From assembly GCF_030581005.1 (NCBI RefSeq), contig NZ_JAUQSX010000004.1, positions 186,001 to 250,000 on the forward strand: a DNA stretch of 64,000 nucleotides. Direction: 5' to 3'. Under the pieces are notes generated by a model. The model searched no databases, was not told the origin of the DNA, and saw nothing but the letters and a program-made list of their open reading frames with translations. Source of the DNA: Hymenobacter mellowenesis (GTDB taxonomy: Bacteria; Bacteroidota; Bacteroidia; Cytophagales; Hymenobacteraceae). Each line of letters begins with the position of its first letter. Position 1 is the stretch's first letter. Shown in pieces: positions 16,090-25,161 of the stretch. The position numbers and the translations under genes were made by a program.

Positions 16090-18576
16090 ATGATGAATCA
16101 GCTACGCAATATCGGCCTGCTTTTGGGCCTCTTTTTGGGCGTGAGCCCGGCGGCCTGGGCCCGCCCCACGGCCGTGGCCGACCAGGCCACTACCGCCGGC
16201 CGCACCCCGGTCACCTTCTCCGTAACGGCCAACGACACCGGCGCGCCCGACCCCGCCACCGTGGACCTGGACGGCAACGCCGGCAACGGCGTGCGGGCCA
16301 TCACGCGCACCACTGGCAACGGCCGGTTCGATGTAGACAACCTCGGCAACGTCACCTTCACGCCGGGGGCTACTTTCACGGGCACAACCACTTCCATCTC
16401 CTACATCGTGCTCGACGCGGCGGGTCAGGCTTCCGGCACCGCTGCCATCACCGTGAAAGTGGGTCCGCTCGCCAACGACGACGTGGTGCTCATCACCTAC
16501 CAGACGGCCCGCACTTTCCGGCCTACCGCCAACGACGCGGTAGCCGCCAGCGGCTTCGACTACGCCACCCTCGACCTCGACCAGGCCCAGGCCGGCGTGC
16601 AACCCCAGCGCACCCTGCCCGAAGGCGTGCTCCTGGCCGACCCCGGCACCGGCGACGTGACTTTTACGCCCGCCAGCGGCTACACCGGCGACGTGGACGT
16701 GGCCTACACCGTCAACGACCGGGCCGGGGCGCCGAGCAGCCCGGCCACCATCCGGCTGCGCGTGGGCGGGCGGCCCTTTGTATGCACCGGCGAGTTCTTC
16801 CAAATCAGCCAGTCCGGCACCACGGCCAAGCTCTACCGCCTGAGCCGCAGCACCAGTGCCGGCGGCCAGATTACCTACGCGGCCAACCTGCTCTACGACA
16901 CCGGCGAGCAAGTGAACGGCTTGGCCCTCAGTGGGCAGGACGGCTATCTGTACGCCATTGGCATCAACAGCCCCTACAACCTGTACCAGCTCAGCCAGGA
17001 CGGCGTGCGCAACCTGGGTAAGGTGCCGGGCCTGCCCACCGGCGCGGGTTTCAACTCCGCCACCGCCGACAACCAGGGCAACTACTACCTGGCCAATAAC
17101 ACGACCAGTACCCTCTACCGGGCCGATTTGAAGGCCTTCACGGCCAGCACCGTGGCCCTGAGCCAGTCGGTGAAATGCGGCGATATTGCTTTCGACCCGG
17201 CTTCGGGCCTGCTCTACACCTCGCGCTACCCCAACGACCTCTACAGCATCGACCTGGCCAGCGCCAACGCCAGCAAGCCCGTGACCGTGCTGAGCACGGC
17301 CAGCAGCGGCGACGACATGGGCTCGTTGTTTTTCGACGCCACCGGCACGCTCTACGGCGCGGGCAACGGCGGCACCTTCTACCTCTACAATCTCAGCACC
17401 GGCCAAAGCACCGCCATTGGCACGGCCAATACCTCCTCGCAGGGCGACGGGGCCAGCTGTGCCTTCCCCGCGGAGGCCCTCGACGTGGTGAAAGCCGCCG
17501 GCACCGTCACGCGCCGCACGCCCACGGTCTACGACGTGCCCTACACCATCCGGCTGCGCAACACCAGCGCCGCCGAAACGCCCAACGTGCAGGTCAACGA
17601 GTTCCTGTATTCGGCCGGCGGTACCAATACCACCTTCCCCGGCGCTACCAGCGTCGCCATTGTCAAAACCCCGGCCCTGACCGGCGACCTGCCCGCCAGC
17701 GCCGCCAATGCCGGTTTCACGGGCCAGGGCAATGCCACCGGCCTGTTGCTGGGCACCCAGGCCCTGCAGGCCGGCCAAACGGTTGGCATCACGTTCACCG
17801 TCCGCGTCACGTATGCGTCGGCCAGTGCCGTGCCCGCCCAGGCATTCAACACGGCCTACGCCAGCACCGCCACCGCGCGCCCCAACGCGGGCTACCAGAT
17901 GCTGGCCGACGGCACCCTTATTTCGCCTGACCAGGTGCTCGATGCCGACCGCTCCACCGACGGCGGCACCCTGCCCGCCAACCGCAAGGCCGACGCGCCG
18001 AGCGCCACGCCCGTCAACTTCGCCACCGCCACGCCGCTGCCGGTCACGCTGAGTGAGTTCACGGCCGTGGCCGCGGGGGCAAGCGCCCAACTGGCCTGGG
18101 CCACGGCCTCCGAGCTGCACAACGACCGGTTCGAAATCGAGCGCTCGGTGGATGGGCAGGCGTTCGGGCCGGTGGGCCGCGTGGCGGGCCACGGCACCAG
18201 CAGCGCCGGTTTCCGCTACGCTTTCGCCGATGAGCAGGCCCGCCGCGTGGGCCGGCGGCTCTACTACCGCCTGCGCCAGGTTGATACCGATGGCACGGCC
18301 ACGTACTCGCCGGTGCGGGTGGTGCAGTTTGGCGGCGCGGCGGCGTTGCCCGTTGCCCTGTACCCCAACCCCGCCCGTAGCACCGCCACGCTCGACCTGA
18401 GCGGGCTGCCCGCCGGCCCGTGCGCCGTGACCATCCACGACCTGGCGGGCCGCTTGCTGGCACGCTATTCGCTGGCCGGCGGCCAGGCGCACGCCCTCGA
18501 CGTGCGGGCGCTGCCCACCGGCATCAGCCTCGTGCGGGTGAACGAGCAGGTGCTGCGCTTCGCCAAAGAAGAATAA
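16090..18576 (+). CDS. Large secreted protein with a type IX secretion sorting domain
   Basis: This 828-residue protein starts with a signal peptide (LLLGLFLGVSPAAWA). Residues about 25-230 form repeated Ig/cadherin-like modules, each with TFTPGATFTG or TFTPASGYTG. Residues about 230-460 look like a beta-propeller, with recurring LYxxxxxxNxLY patterns. A DUF11-like conserved-repeat region follows, then a beta module from about 650 (LPVTLSEFTA...DRFEIERS). Residues 756-828 form the type A T9SS C-terminal domain (ALYPNPARSTATLDLSG), expected to be cleaved on export. It is probably surface-attached; no enzymatic motif is visible. ATG 16090 is chosen over a TTG at 16000 that overlaps the promoter. 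Confidence 0.85.
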   Translation: MMNQLRNIGLLLGLFLGVSPAAWARPTAVADQATTAGRTPVTFSVTANDTGAPDPATVDLDGNAGNGVRAITRTTGNGRFDVDNLGNVTFTPGATFTGTTTSISYIVLDAAGQASGTAAITVKVGPLANDDVVLITYQTARTFRPTANDAVAASGFDYATLDLDQAQAGVQPQRTLPEGVLLADPGTGDVTFTPASGYTGDVDVAYTVNDRAGAPSSPATIRLRVGGRPFVCTGEFFQISQSGTTAKLYRLSRSTSAGGQITYAANLLYDTGEQVNGLALSGQDGYLYAIGINSPYNLYQLSQDGVRNLGKVPGLPTGAGFNSATADNQGNYYLANNTTSTLYRADLKAFTASTVALSQSVKCGDIAFDPASGLLYTSRYPNDLYSIDLASANASKPVTVLSTASSGDDMGSLFFDATGTLYGAGNGGTFYLYNLSTGQSTAIGTANTSSQGDGASCAFPAEALDVVKAAGTVTRRTPTVYDVPYTIRLRNTSAAETPNVQVNEFLYSAGGTNTTFPGATSVAIVKTPALTGDLPASAANAGFTGQGNATGLLLGTQALQAGQTVGITFTVRVTYASASAVPAQAFNTAYASTATARPNAGYQMLADGTLISPDQVLDADRSTDGGTLPANRKADAPSATPVNFATATPLPVTLSEFTAVAAGASAQLAWATASELHNDRFEIERSVDGQAFGPVGRVAGHGTSSAGFRYAFADEQARRVGRRLYYRLRQVDTDGTATYSPVRVVQFGGAAALPVALYPNPARSTATLDLSGLPAGPCAVTIHDLAGRLLARYSLAGGQAHALDVRALPTGISLVRVNEQVLRFAKEE

Positions 18577-18630
18577 CCCGCCTGCCCGGCCGCCAGCCGC
18601 CGCTGCGCCGCTCGCGCCGATAGAACGGCG

Positions 18631-18638
18631 TAATTTTG
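18631..18638 (+). promoter_or_regulatory. Candidate -7 box TAATTTTG for the bestrophin gene
   Basis: This exact match to TAnnTTTG lies 39 bases before ATG 18678. No TTG is found at the -33 spacing. Confidence 0.35.
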
Positions 18639-18677
18639 ACCGGTGCAGCGGCCCGCAAGCCGCCGTCGCTTCCCGAT

Positions 18678-19604
18678 ATGATTGTCTACAAATCCTCCGA
18701 TTGGTGGGAGGCCCTGCGCCACCTGCGCGCCTCCGGCATCATCCGCCTGCTGCTGAAACGGGTGCTGTTCGTGGGGCTCTATGCCACCGCCGTCACGGCC
18801 CTGGTCACCCACTTCGAGCGCCTGAACGTGCCCGTCGACAAGGAGTTTTTCTCGTTTCTGGGCATCCTGCTCAGCCTGCTGCTGGCCTTCCGGACCAACA
18901 CGGCCTACGACCGGTTTTACGAAGGCCGCCGCCTCTGGGGCCACCTCACCAACAACTGCCGCAACCTGGCCGGCCTGCTCCACGCCCGCCTCCCGGCCCA
19001 CGACCACGCTTCCCGCACCTACCTCGCCCGGCTGCTCTCCAACTTCCCCATTGCCCTCGACGGCCACCTGCGCAAAGGCGTCCGCTTCGAAAAGCTGGAA
19101 GCCGTTGAGCCCGGTTTTATTGAGCATTTGCAAACCGTGCGGCACGTGCCTTCCCGCCTGGCGGCCATGCTCCAGGAGTTCTACGAGCGGCTGCTGCGCG
19201 AAGAGGTTATTCTGCCCACGCATCTCATCACCATCCAGCGCCACCACGAGGCTTTGCTCGACGTGGCCGGGGCCTGCGAGCGCATCAAAGGTACACCTAT
19301 TCCGTTCTCCTACAGCTATTTCATCAAGGGCTTCGTCACGGTGTTCATCCTCACCATGCCCTTCAATCTGCTCGATACCTATGTGTGGCTCACGGTGCCC
19401 ATCACCATGTTCGGGGCCTACGCCCTGCTGGGCGTGGAGATGATTGGCGACGAAATCGAAGACCCCTTCGGCAAGGACAGCAACGACCTCCCGCTCACCC
19501 AAATGTCGAACCGCATGCGGGCCAACGTGCACGAAATCCTAGGCGTGGAGCTGCACCAGGATGTTCGAAAGCTGGCTGATGAGCCGTACAGCGTGGTGTT
19601 TTAA
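18678..19604 (+). CDS. Bestrophin-family ion channel
   Basis: This 308-residue protein of the bestrophin/UPF0187 family forms pentameric anion or cation channels in the inner membrane. The N-terminus MIVYKSSDWWEALRHL, the segment LLAFRTNTAYDRFYEGRRLWG and the C-terminal LLGVEMIGDEIEDPFGKDSNDLPL are hallmarks. The acidic stretch after the last membrane segment is the gating or calcium-sensing region in relatives. ATG 18678 begins the conserved N-terminus; the in-frame TTG at 18636 overlaps the -7 box. It converges on the lipoprotein gene with 59 bases between them and no clear terminator. Confidence 0.88.
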   Translation: MIVYKSSDWWEALRHLRASGIIRLLLKRVLFVGLYATAVTALVTHFERLNVPVDKEFFSFLGILLSLLLAFRTNTAYDRFYEGRRLWGHLTNNCRNLAGLLHARLPAHDHASRTYLARLLSNFPIALDGHLRKGVRFEKLEAVEPGFIEHLQTVRHVPSRLAAMLQEFYERLLREEVILPTHLITIQRHHEALLDVAGACERIKGTPIPFSYSYFIKGFVTVFILTMPFNLLDTYVWLTVPITMFGAYALLGVEMIGDEIEDPFGKDSNDLPLTQMSNRMRANVHEILGVELHQDVRKLADEPYSVVF

Positions 19605-19663
19605 CCCGGATACCCCGAAAGCTTATTGCGCCAGCAGGCGTCGCGCGTCCTGCCGCCGCCGCG

Positions 19664-20374
19664 CTACTTTTTAAAATACGGAAAGCCGTCCTGCATATCG
19701 CGCACTAGGGCCTTGGCCAGCGCTACGGGGCTGGTGCTGGGCTTGCCGCGCAGCTCGTGGTCGAAGCGCCACACGAGTTGGCCGCTCTGGGTGTCGTAAA
19801 TGTTGAGTCCGGTGCGCACCGTATTGTCGGTCATGGGGTTGGCGCCGTTGTTGCTGAGCACAAACACGGCGATGCTCACGCCGCCGGGCAGCAGCTGACG
19901 CATGTAGGTTTGGCCCGTGAGCACGGCGTCGACGCCGAGGGCCGTCCGCAGCTCGGCCATCGAGCGGGTGGGAAGATTCTCGTAGGTGATGCCGGCGCGG
20001 GCCAGGCGCTGGTTGGTTTCGGCCGGGTTCTGGAAGGCGCTGGTGGCGGGGCGCCCCGCTTGCTGGTGCATGAGTTCGGCCTGGAGGGCGGCTTGCAGCT
20101 GGTAGCCCAGCTGCCGGCGCTCGGCACTCAGCGCCTGCTGCAACGGATTGGCGGCCAGCTGGGCCGCGGTATCGGCCCAGGCCCCGGGGTGCGCCACCAC
20201 GTCGCGCAGCCGCTCCAGCTCCACCGCAAAGGGCAGAATGGCCACCGTGCGGTGGGCCGCCAGCGCGGCCGGGGCCAGCGCCTGCCCCTCGAAAGTGCGC
20301 CGGGCACACCCCGCCGACATAGCCCCCGCCATCAGTAAAGAAACAAGCAGAAAAAAGGTGGGCATGCGTTTCAT
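19664..20374 (-). CDS. Lipoprotein of unknown function
   Basis: This 236-residue protein has a lipoprotein signal peptide: MKRMPTFFLL, hydrophobic core, lipobox SAGC with Cys23. The mature part reads HRTVAILPFAVEL, then a helical segment rich in Q and A. YENLPTRSMAELRTALGVDAVLTG follows, then strands ending VWRFDHELRG. The TVAILPF...VDAVLTG pattern recalls the CsgG/GNA1162-type alpha-beta fold in which a periplasmic lipoprotein assembles multimers, but the match is too weak for a name. It is last in a probable three-gene minus-strand run with the beta-barrel and T9SS genes upstream (about 75-base gaps). Confidence 0.7.
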   Translation of the reverse strand: MKRMPTFFLLVSLLMAGAMSAGCARRTFEGQALAPAALAAHRTVAILPFAVELERLRDVVAHPGAWADTAAQLAANPLQQALSAERRQLGYQLQAALQAELMHQQAGRPATSAFQNPAETNQRLARAGITYENLPTRSMAELRTALGVDAVLTGQTYMRQLLPGGVSIAVFVLSNNGANPMTDNTVRTGLNIYDTQSGQLVWRFDHELRGKPSTSPVALAKALVRDMQDGFPYFKK

Positions 20375-20450
20375 GAAAAACAATGAATGGGTGAAAACCG
20401 CCCGGCGGCATTCGGCGGCATTTGCCGGCGGGGGGCGTGGCCGCGCCGCA

Positions 20451-21158
20451 CTACAGCTTCACACCCAGCGACAAGCTGAACTCGCTCACACGGTACTCGT
20501 TGCGCTCCACCACGGGGCGGTCGTCGCGGCGGCTGATTTCCTCTATGTCGGGCAGGGTGGTGTTGTAGGGCATGAAAGACGCGCGGGCCGACACCAGCAC
20601 ATTGCCGTGGGTGAAGCTCAGCTCGGGTTGCACAAACGAATAGCTGTAGCCTTGGCGCGACATGTTCACCTGCTGGCCCAGGCTCAGGCCCGCCAGCAGG
20701 TGGCTGCCGGTGCCCAGCCCCAGCGCGTAGTGCAGGCCGCCATCCACGCGCAGGCGGGTGAGCAGGCGCACCACGTGCTCGCCCTGGCTGGTGCGGAAGG
20801 GCGGAAACCGGCCGCGCGTGGTGGTGGTGAAGTCGATTTGCTGCATGTCGAGCCCGGCGCCGCCGGACGCCGCCAGGTGCTTCGACAGAAAGCGCAGGGC
20901 CTTCACCCCGGCAAAGGCCGCGTAGGTGTTATCAACCTGAAACTCGCGCGAATACTCGCTCGGGTAGCCGCCGGACACAAAAGCCAGGACGTTGGTGCTG
21001 TGGTAGGTGCTGTTGAACTGGCTGAATTTGGGACCGGCTTCTGCGAAAAACCGCCACTTGGCTGCTTCGGGGGCGTCGAGGGTTGGAGTGGCGGTTTGGG
21101 CCAGGGCCACGGAAGCCGTCAGGCAACCACTCAGTAGGAGCAAGAATTTTAGGAACAT
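20451..21158 (-). CDS. Outer-membrane beta-barrel protein
   Basis: This 235-residue protein has a signal peptide ending ASVALAQ and a body of alternating beta strands (FFAEAGPKFSQF, GLHYALGLGTGSHLLAGLSLGQQV). The last residues, SEFSLSLGVKL, have the strand pattern usual for barrel closure, though the final residue is Leu rather than Phe. It resembles the many small outer-membrane barrels of Bacteroidota; no function is assignable. It lies between a T9SS cargo gene and a lipoprotein gene on the same strand, suggesting a shared envelope role. Confidence 0.7.
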   Translation of the reverse strand: MFLKFLLLLSGCLTASVALAQTATPTLDAPEAAKWRFFAEAGPKFSQFNSTYHSTNVLAFVSGGYPSEYSREFQVDNTYAAFAGVKALRFLSKHLAASGGAGLDMQQIDFTTTTRGRFPPFRTSQGEHVVRLLTRLRVDGGLHYALGLGTGSHLLAGLSLGQQVNMSRQGYSYSFVQPELSFTHGNVLVSARASFMPYNTTLPDIEEISRRDDRPVVERNEYRVSEFSLSLGVKL

Positions 21159-21233
21159 GCAGCGCAGTGAAAGTAAGAATGAATGGGTTGAGGACGCCGG
21201 ACCGGGAATGGGGGCGTTGGCAAAGCTGTTGGG

Positions 21234-22169
21234 CTAGCGGATGCTGATGCGGCACACCGCCAGGCCGGCGGCCGTCAGCACGCGCACCGTGTAGAGGCCG
21301 GCGGGCTGCGCCAGGAGGTTGAGCACCTGGCTGCGGCGCGGCGCGTTGGCCCAGGCTTCGCGGGCTACTTCGCGGCCCAGGGCATCGGTCACGCGCACCT
21401 CGGCGGCGGCGGTAGGGGCGGGCAGCTGCAGGGTGAAGCGGCCGTCGGGGCTGGGGTTGGGGTAGGCCAGCAGGGCGGTTTCGGCGCGGGCGGTGCGGGT
21501 GGGCAGGGTGCCGCCCACCAGGGCCACGTCGTCGATGAGCAAAGTGGTGCCCGCCGTTAGCACATCGGCTTCGCCCGAGGTGAAGCTGATGCGCACCGAG
21601 TCGGGCGGCAGGTTCGAGACGTACTGAATGGGTACCGTGGCCAGCGTGTAGGCTGCGGCCAGGGCCGGCAGCGGGTAGCCGGCCCGGCCCGGCTGGCCGG
21701 CGTAGCCCACCACCACGCGCTGGCCGTTCACGCGGCGCGTGAGCTCCAGGGCCACCCCGGCAGAATCGGTGAGGGGGCCGCTGAGGCGGTAGTAGAACTG
21801 CAGACTGGCGGGCCGGCCGGTGTAGGGCTGGCCAATTTTCTCAAAATCAAACTGGGCGTTGATGCTGAGGGCGCTGCCCAGCACCAGCGTGCCCGCGTTG
21901 GTGCCCAGGCCCTGGGCCGTGGTGGTTTGCAGCTGCGCCGCGAAGGTGCCGCTGTGGGCGGCCGGGCTTTTGCGCACGGTACCGGTGGCCACCTGCACCC
22001 CAAACACGGCCGCGTACACGTCGTCGGTGGTGAGCCAGCCGGCGGGCTTTTCGGGCGTGCCGGCCCAGGTTTCAAAGGAGGCGTTGGCGATGGGGGTTTG
22101 GGCGCGGGCCGGGGCGGCGAGCAGCAGCGCGGCCGCGCCGGCCCGCAGGAGGGAAGTAAGCGTTTTCAT
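21234..22169 (-). CDS. Secreted protein with N-terminal jelly-roll-like region and T9SS type A sorting domain
   Basis: This 311-residue protein has a signal peptide (ALLLAAPARAQ). IANASFETW and GWLTTDDVYAA are typical openings of carbohydrate-binding or PCMD-like beta-sandwich domains (residues about 25-225, ending LLIDDVALVGG). The C-terminal 75 residues carry the T9SS type A signal (LLAYPNPSPDGRFTLQLP...GLYTVRVLTAAG). No catalytic domain is seen, so it is probably a binding protein. It is divergent from the histidine kinase gene, with the intergenic region holding a well-formed promoter on the kinase side. Confidence 0.8.
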   Translation of the reverse strand: MKTLTSLLRAGAAALLLAAPARAQTPIANASFETWAGTPEKPAGWLTTDDVYAAVFGVQVATGTVRKSPAAHSGTFAAQLQTTTAQGLGTNAGTLVLGSALSINAQFDFEKIGQPYTGRPASLQFYYRLSGPLTDSAGVALELTRRVNGQRVVVGYAGQPGRAGYPLPALAAAYTLATVPIQYVSNLPPDSVRISFTSGEADVLTAGTTLLIDDVALVGGTLPTRTARAETALLAYPNPSPDGRFTLQLPAPTAAAEVRVTDALGREVAREAWANAPRRSQVLNLLAQPAGLYTVRVLTAAGLAVCRISIR

Positions 22170-22244
22170 GGGAAGGAGGGAGGCCGCCGGAAAGATGGTC
22201 CGGGATTGCCCGACAAAGGTAGAGCCGTCAAAACCCGTTCATTT

Positions 22245-22289
22245 CCCCGGAAACGGGGATTTTGGCCTACTGGTAAACCAGTATTTTTG
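22245..22289 (+). promoter_or_regulatory. Kinase promoter with an embedded perfect palindrome
   Basis: TTTG (22261-22264), a 17-base spacer and TATTTTTG (22282-22289) match the Bacteroidota consensus and lie 50 bases before ATG 22340. Between the boxes sits ACTGGT-AA-ACCAGT (22269-22282), a perfect dyad placed where a regulator could block or bend the promoter. Just upstream is a small hairpin, CCCCG-GAAA-CGGGG (22245-22258). Confidence 0.6.
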
Positions 22290-22339
22290 CCGGTGCATGG
22301 CAATGGCCGCCGCGCTACCTGCTAGGTTTGTCTGCCCCG

Positions 22340-24385
22340 ATGCCTCACTTATTCCGCCGGTCCATGCTTCGTTTGTTGCTGCGCGGCAGCCTTTTGCTCC
22401 TGCTGCCGGGCCTGTGGTCCGGCCCGGCCGCGGCCCAGAGCCCGGCCCTGGTCGACAGCCTGACGCGCCAGCTGCGCCGCGCCACCACCGACTCGATGCG
22501 GACCAAGTTCAGCCTGCTGCTCTCGGCCCAGTACCAGGCCACCGACACGGCCCGTACCCACGCGCACCTGCTGCAGGCCCTGCGCTATGCCCGCCGCGGC
22601 CCCTACGCGCTGGGTGAGGCCCAGACGCTGCTCAACCTGGGCACCTTCTACAACCTGCTGGGGCAGGACGCCCGCGCCGCCGCCTGCAACGCTCGCGCCC
22701 GCGCCGTGCTGGCGCCGCTCTACCGGCAGCACCCGCGCCGCCAGGTGCTCCAAACCCTGGCTTCCATATCAGTGAACGAAGGCACGCTGCTGGCCAAGCA
22801 GGGCAATTTTGCGGGCGAAGTGCAGGCCTACCTGCTGGGCGCGCGCTACGCCGGCCAGCTCGGCGACAGCGCCCTGCTGGGGGCCATTTACTACAACGTG
22901 GGCAGCCGTTTTGGCATACTCAAGCAACCCGACAAGGCCAAATATTACTGGCGCCGCGCCATTGCGCTCCAGGAGCCGGCCCCTTTCGCGCCCTACCTCA
23001 TTGTGGCGTATCTGAACATGGCCGAGCAGCTAACGCTGGAAAAGCAGCTGCCCGCCGCCAAAAGCTACCTCGACAAAGCCGCCCGGCTGGTAGCCGCCGG
23101 CAAGGCCGAGCCTTTCAAAGGCGAATACTACACCATTCTGGGCGCCTACCACCAGGCCGCCGGCCGCCCCCAGCAGGCCCGCGCCGACCTGCAGCGCGCC
23201 CTGGCCCTGATGCGCGCCAAGGCCGACCCGGCGTCGGCCGCCAAGCTGCTGCTGGCGCTGGGCCAGGCCGAAACCCAGCTGCGCCACTACCCCGCCGCTC
23301 GCCAGAACCTGGCCGCCGGCCGCCGCTACTTCCACCAAACGCACGACCCCCAAACCGAAAGCGAAACCCTGGCCGCACTGGCTACTCTGGAGGAGCAGGC
23401 CCGCGACTTCCCGCTGGCCCTGCGCTACACCCAGCAGGCCCACCGCCTGCAGGACAGCCTGGCCGCCACCGCCAGCAAAACCCAGGTCAACGCCCTCGAA
23501 AACCAGTACCAGGCCCGCCAGAAAACGCAGCAAATCCGCGTCCTGCGCCAAACCCAGCAGCTGCAGCAGGCCGACCTGAAACGCCAGCGGGCGCTCAATC
23601 TATTCTACATCAGCTTGGTGGGCGGGCTGCTGCTGCTGGGCGCTATCGCCTACCTGGTGCTGCGGCAGCGGCGGCAGCGCGAGCGCCAGCGCCAGCAGGC
23701 GCAGGCGCGCCAGATTGCCGCCCTGCACCAGGAGCGCCAGCTGCTGGCCACCGAGGCCATGCTCAAAGGCCAGGAAGAAGAGCGCAGCCGCCTGGCCCGC
23801 GACCTGCACGACGGCCTCGGCGGCATGCTTTCCACCGTGAAGCTCTACCTGGGCAGCGCCCGCGGCAACCTCGTGCTCACGCCCGAAAGCGCCCACCTTT
23901 TCACGCGCTCCATCGAGCACCTCGACAGCTCCATCCGGGAGATGCGCCGCGTGGCCCGCGACCTCATGCCCGAGGCCCTGCTCACCTTCGGCCTGCCCGC
24001 CGCCGTGCGCGACCTCTGCGACACCATTGCCCAAAGCCAGAGCCAGCTGCGGGTGCAGTGCGACGTGTTTGGTCTCGACGAGTGCCTGCCCCAGCGCACC
24101 GAACTGGTGGTGTACCGCTTGGTGCAGGAGCTGCTCAACAACGTGCTCAAGCACGCGCAGGCCCGGCAGGTCATCGTGCAGCTCGCCCGGCACGAGCAGC
24201 AGGTGCAGGTGGTGGTGGAGGACGACGGCCGGGGCTTCGACCCCGCCGCCCGGCCCCTGAGCGCCGGCGTGGGCCTGCGCAGCCTGCAAGCCCGCGTCGA
24301 CTACCTCGGCGGTACCCTGGAGGTGCAGTCGCAGCCCGGCCAGGGCACCGCCGTCACCATCGAATTCACCCTCAAGCCCGAATAG
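22340..24385 (+). CDS. TPR sensor histidine kinase (NarX/DesK-type, HisKA_3)
   Basis: This 681-residue protein has a signal-like N-terminus, then periplasmic tetratricopeptide repeats over about residues 50-390. A coiled segment comes next, one membrane helix at about 421-444 (LFYISLVGGLLLLGAIAYLVL), a second coil, and the phosphoacceptor helix RLARDLHDGLGGMLSTVK with His490. The ATPase has QELLNNVLKHAQA and DDGRGFDPA. This layout is common in Bacteroidota for sensing envelope state. The response regulator gene follows 2 bases later, so they form a matched pair. The signal is unknown. ATG 22340 is preferred over an in-frame TTG at 22328. Confidence 0.88.
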   Translation: MPHLFRRSMLRLLLRGSLLLLLPGLWSGPAAAQSPALVDSLTRQLRRATTDSMRTKFSLLLSAQYQATDTARTHAHLLQALRYARRGPYALGEAQTLLNLGTFYNLLGQDARAAACNARARAVLAPLYRQHPRRQVLQTLASISVNEGTLLAKQGNFAGEVQAYLLGARYAGQLGDSALLGAIYYNVGSRFGILKQPDKAKYYWRRAIALQEPAPFAPYLIVAYLNMAEQLTLEKQLPAAKSYLDKAARLVAAGKAEPFKGEYYTILGAYHQAAGRPQQARADLQRALALMRAKADPASAAKLLLALGQAETQLRHYPAARQNLAAGRRYFHQTHDPQTESETLAALATLEEQARDFPLALRYTQQAHRLQDSLAATASKTQVNALENQYQARQKTQQIRVLRQTQQLQQADLKRQRALNLFYISLVGGLLLLGAIAYLVLRQRRQRERQRQQAQARQIAALHQERQLLATEAMLKGQEEERSRLARDLHDGLGGMLSTVKLYLGSARGNLVLTPESAHLFTRSIEHLDSSIREMRRVARDLMPEALLTFGLPAAVRDLCDTIAQSQSQLRVQCDVFGLDECLPQRTELVVYRLVQELLNNVLKHAQARQVIVQLARHEQQVQVVVEDDGRGFDPAARPLSAGVGLRSLQARVDYLGGTLEVQSQPGQGTAVTIEFTLKPE

Positions 24386-24387
24386 CC

Positions 24388-25011
24388 ATGTCGCCCATCC
24401 ACGTTCTCATCGTCGACGACCACGCCATGGTGCGCGAGGGCCTGAAAGCGCTGTTGCAACCCCTCGAGTACGTGGCCGTGGTGGGCGTGGCCGCCACCGG
24501 CGCCGAGGGCCTGGCCGCCGCCCGCCAGCTGCGGCCCGATGTGCTGCTGCTCGACATCAACCTGCCCGACATCAGCGGCCTCGACGTGTGCCAAACGCTC
24601 AGCGCCGAGCTGCCCAATCTGAAAATTGTGGCCCTCACCACCTTCAACGAGAAGCTGTACGTGACGCGCATGATGCAGGCGGGCGCGGCCGGCTACGTGC
24701 TCAAGAATGCCCTGCCCGAAGAACTGGCCGAGGCCATTACGAAGGTGTACGCCGGCAAAAAGTACTTCAGCGACGATGTGCAGCACCTGCTGCTCGAAAC
24801 GCCCACGGCGCCCGCCGCGCCCTTGCTCACCCGCCGCGAAAAAGAGGTGCTGGCTGCCATCGCCGACGGCCATACCAGCCAGCACATCGCCGACAACCTG
24901 CATGTGAGCCTGCTCACCATCGAAACCCACCGCCGCAACCTGCTCACCAAGTTCGGGGTGAACAATACGGCCCTGCTTATCCGGCAGGCCGCGCAGTTGG
25001 GGCTGCTGTGA
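24388..25011 (+). CDS. LuxR/NarL-family response regulator
   Basis: This 207-residue regulator has a receiver domain with the acidic pair D10/D11, phosphoacceptor Asp56 (LLLDINLPD), the Thr in ALTTF and the Lys in YVLKNA. The C-terminal LuxR-type helix-turn-helix (about 145-192) reads LLTRREKEVLAAIADGHTSQHIADNLHVSLLTIETHRRNLLTKF. It is directly downstream of its kinase, so phosphotransfer between them is very likely. Targets are unknown; the dyad in the kinase promoter is one candidate binding site. Confidence 0.92.
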   Translation: MSPIHVLIVDDHAMVREGLKALLQPLEYVAVVGVAATGAEGLAAARQLRPDVLLLDINLPDISGLDVCQTLSAELPNLKIVALTTFNEKLYVTRMMQAGAAGYVLKNALPEELAEAITKVYAGKKYFSDDVQHLLLETPTAPAAPLLTRREKEVLAAIADGHTSQHIADNLHVSLLTIETHRRNLLTKFGVNNTALLIRQAAQLGLL

Positions 25012-25043
25012 ATCAGCGTATAAGTGAAGAATTAATACAAAAT

Positions 25044-25133
25044 GTCATGCTGAGCGCAGTCGAAGCATCTCTACCGCGAAGAGTATTTATTTACTTATTG
25101 CGGTAGAGATGCTTCGACTGCGCTCAGCATGAC
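25044..25133. repeat. Family-1 palindrome, copy 3 (CTACCGC subtype)
   Basis: Perfect 34-base arms (25044-25077 and 25100-25133) surround a 22-base AT-rich spacer. The arm sub-dyad is ATGCT...AGCAT. The inner arm end is CTACCGC rather than CGCGTG. It lies between the convergent response regulator and AraC genes. Confidence 0.92.
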
Positions 25134-25161
25134 GTGCCTTTTTCATTCCAGTGTAAAGTGT

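Noticed and set aside
16102..18492. 796-codon open frame on the minus strand opposite the T9SS cargo gene
   Set aside because: It is a mirror of a GC-rich gene: composition is dominated by G, A, V, H and R with no domain, while the plus strand has a signal peptide, repeats and a sorting domain.
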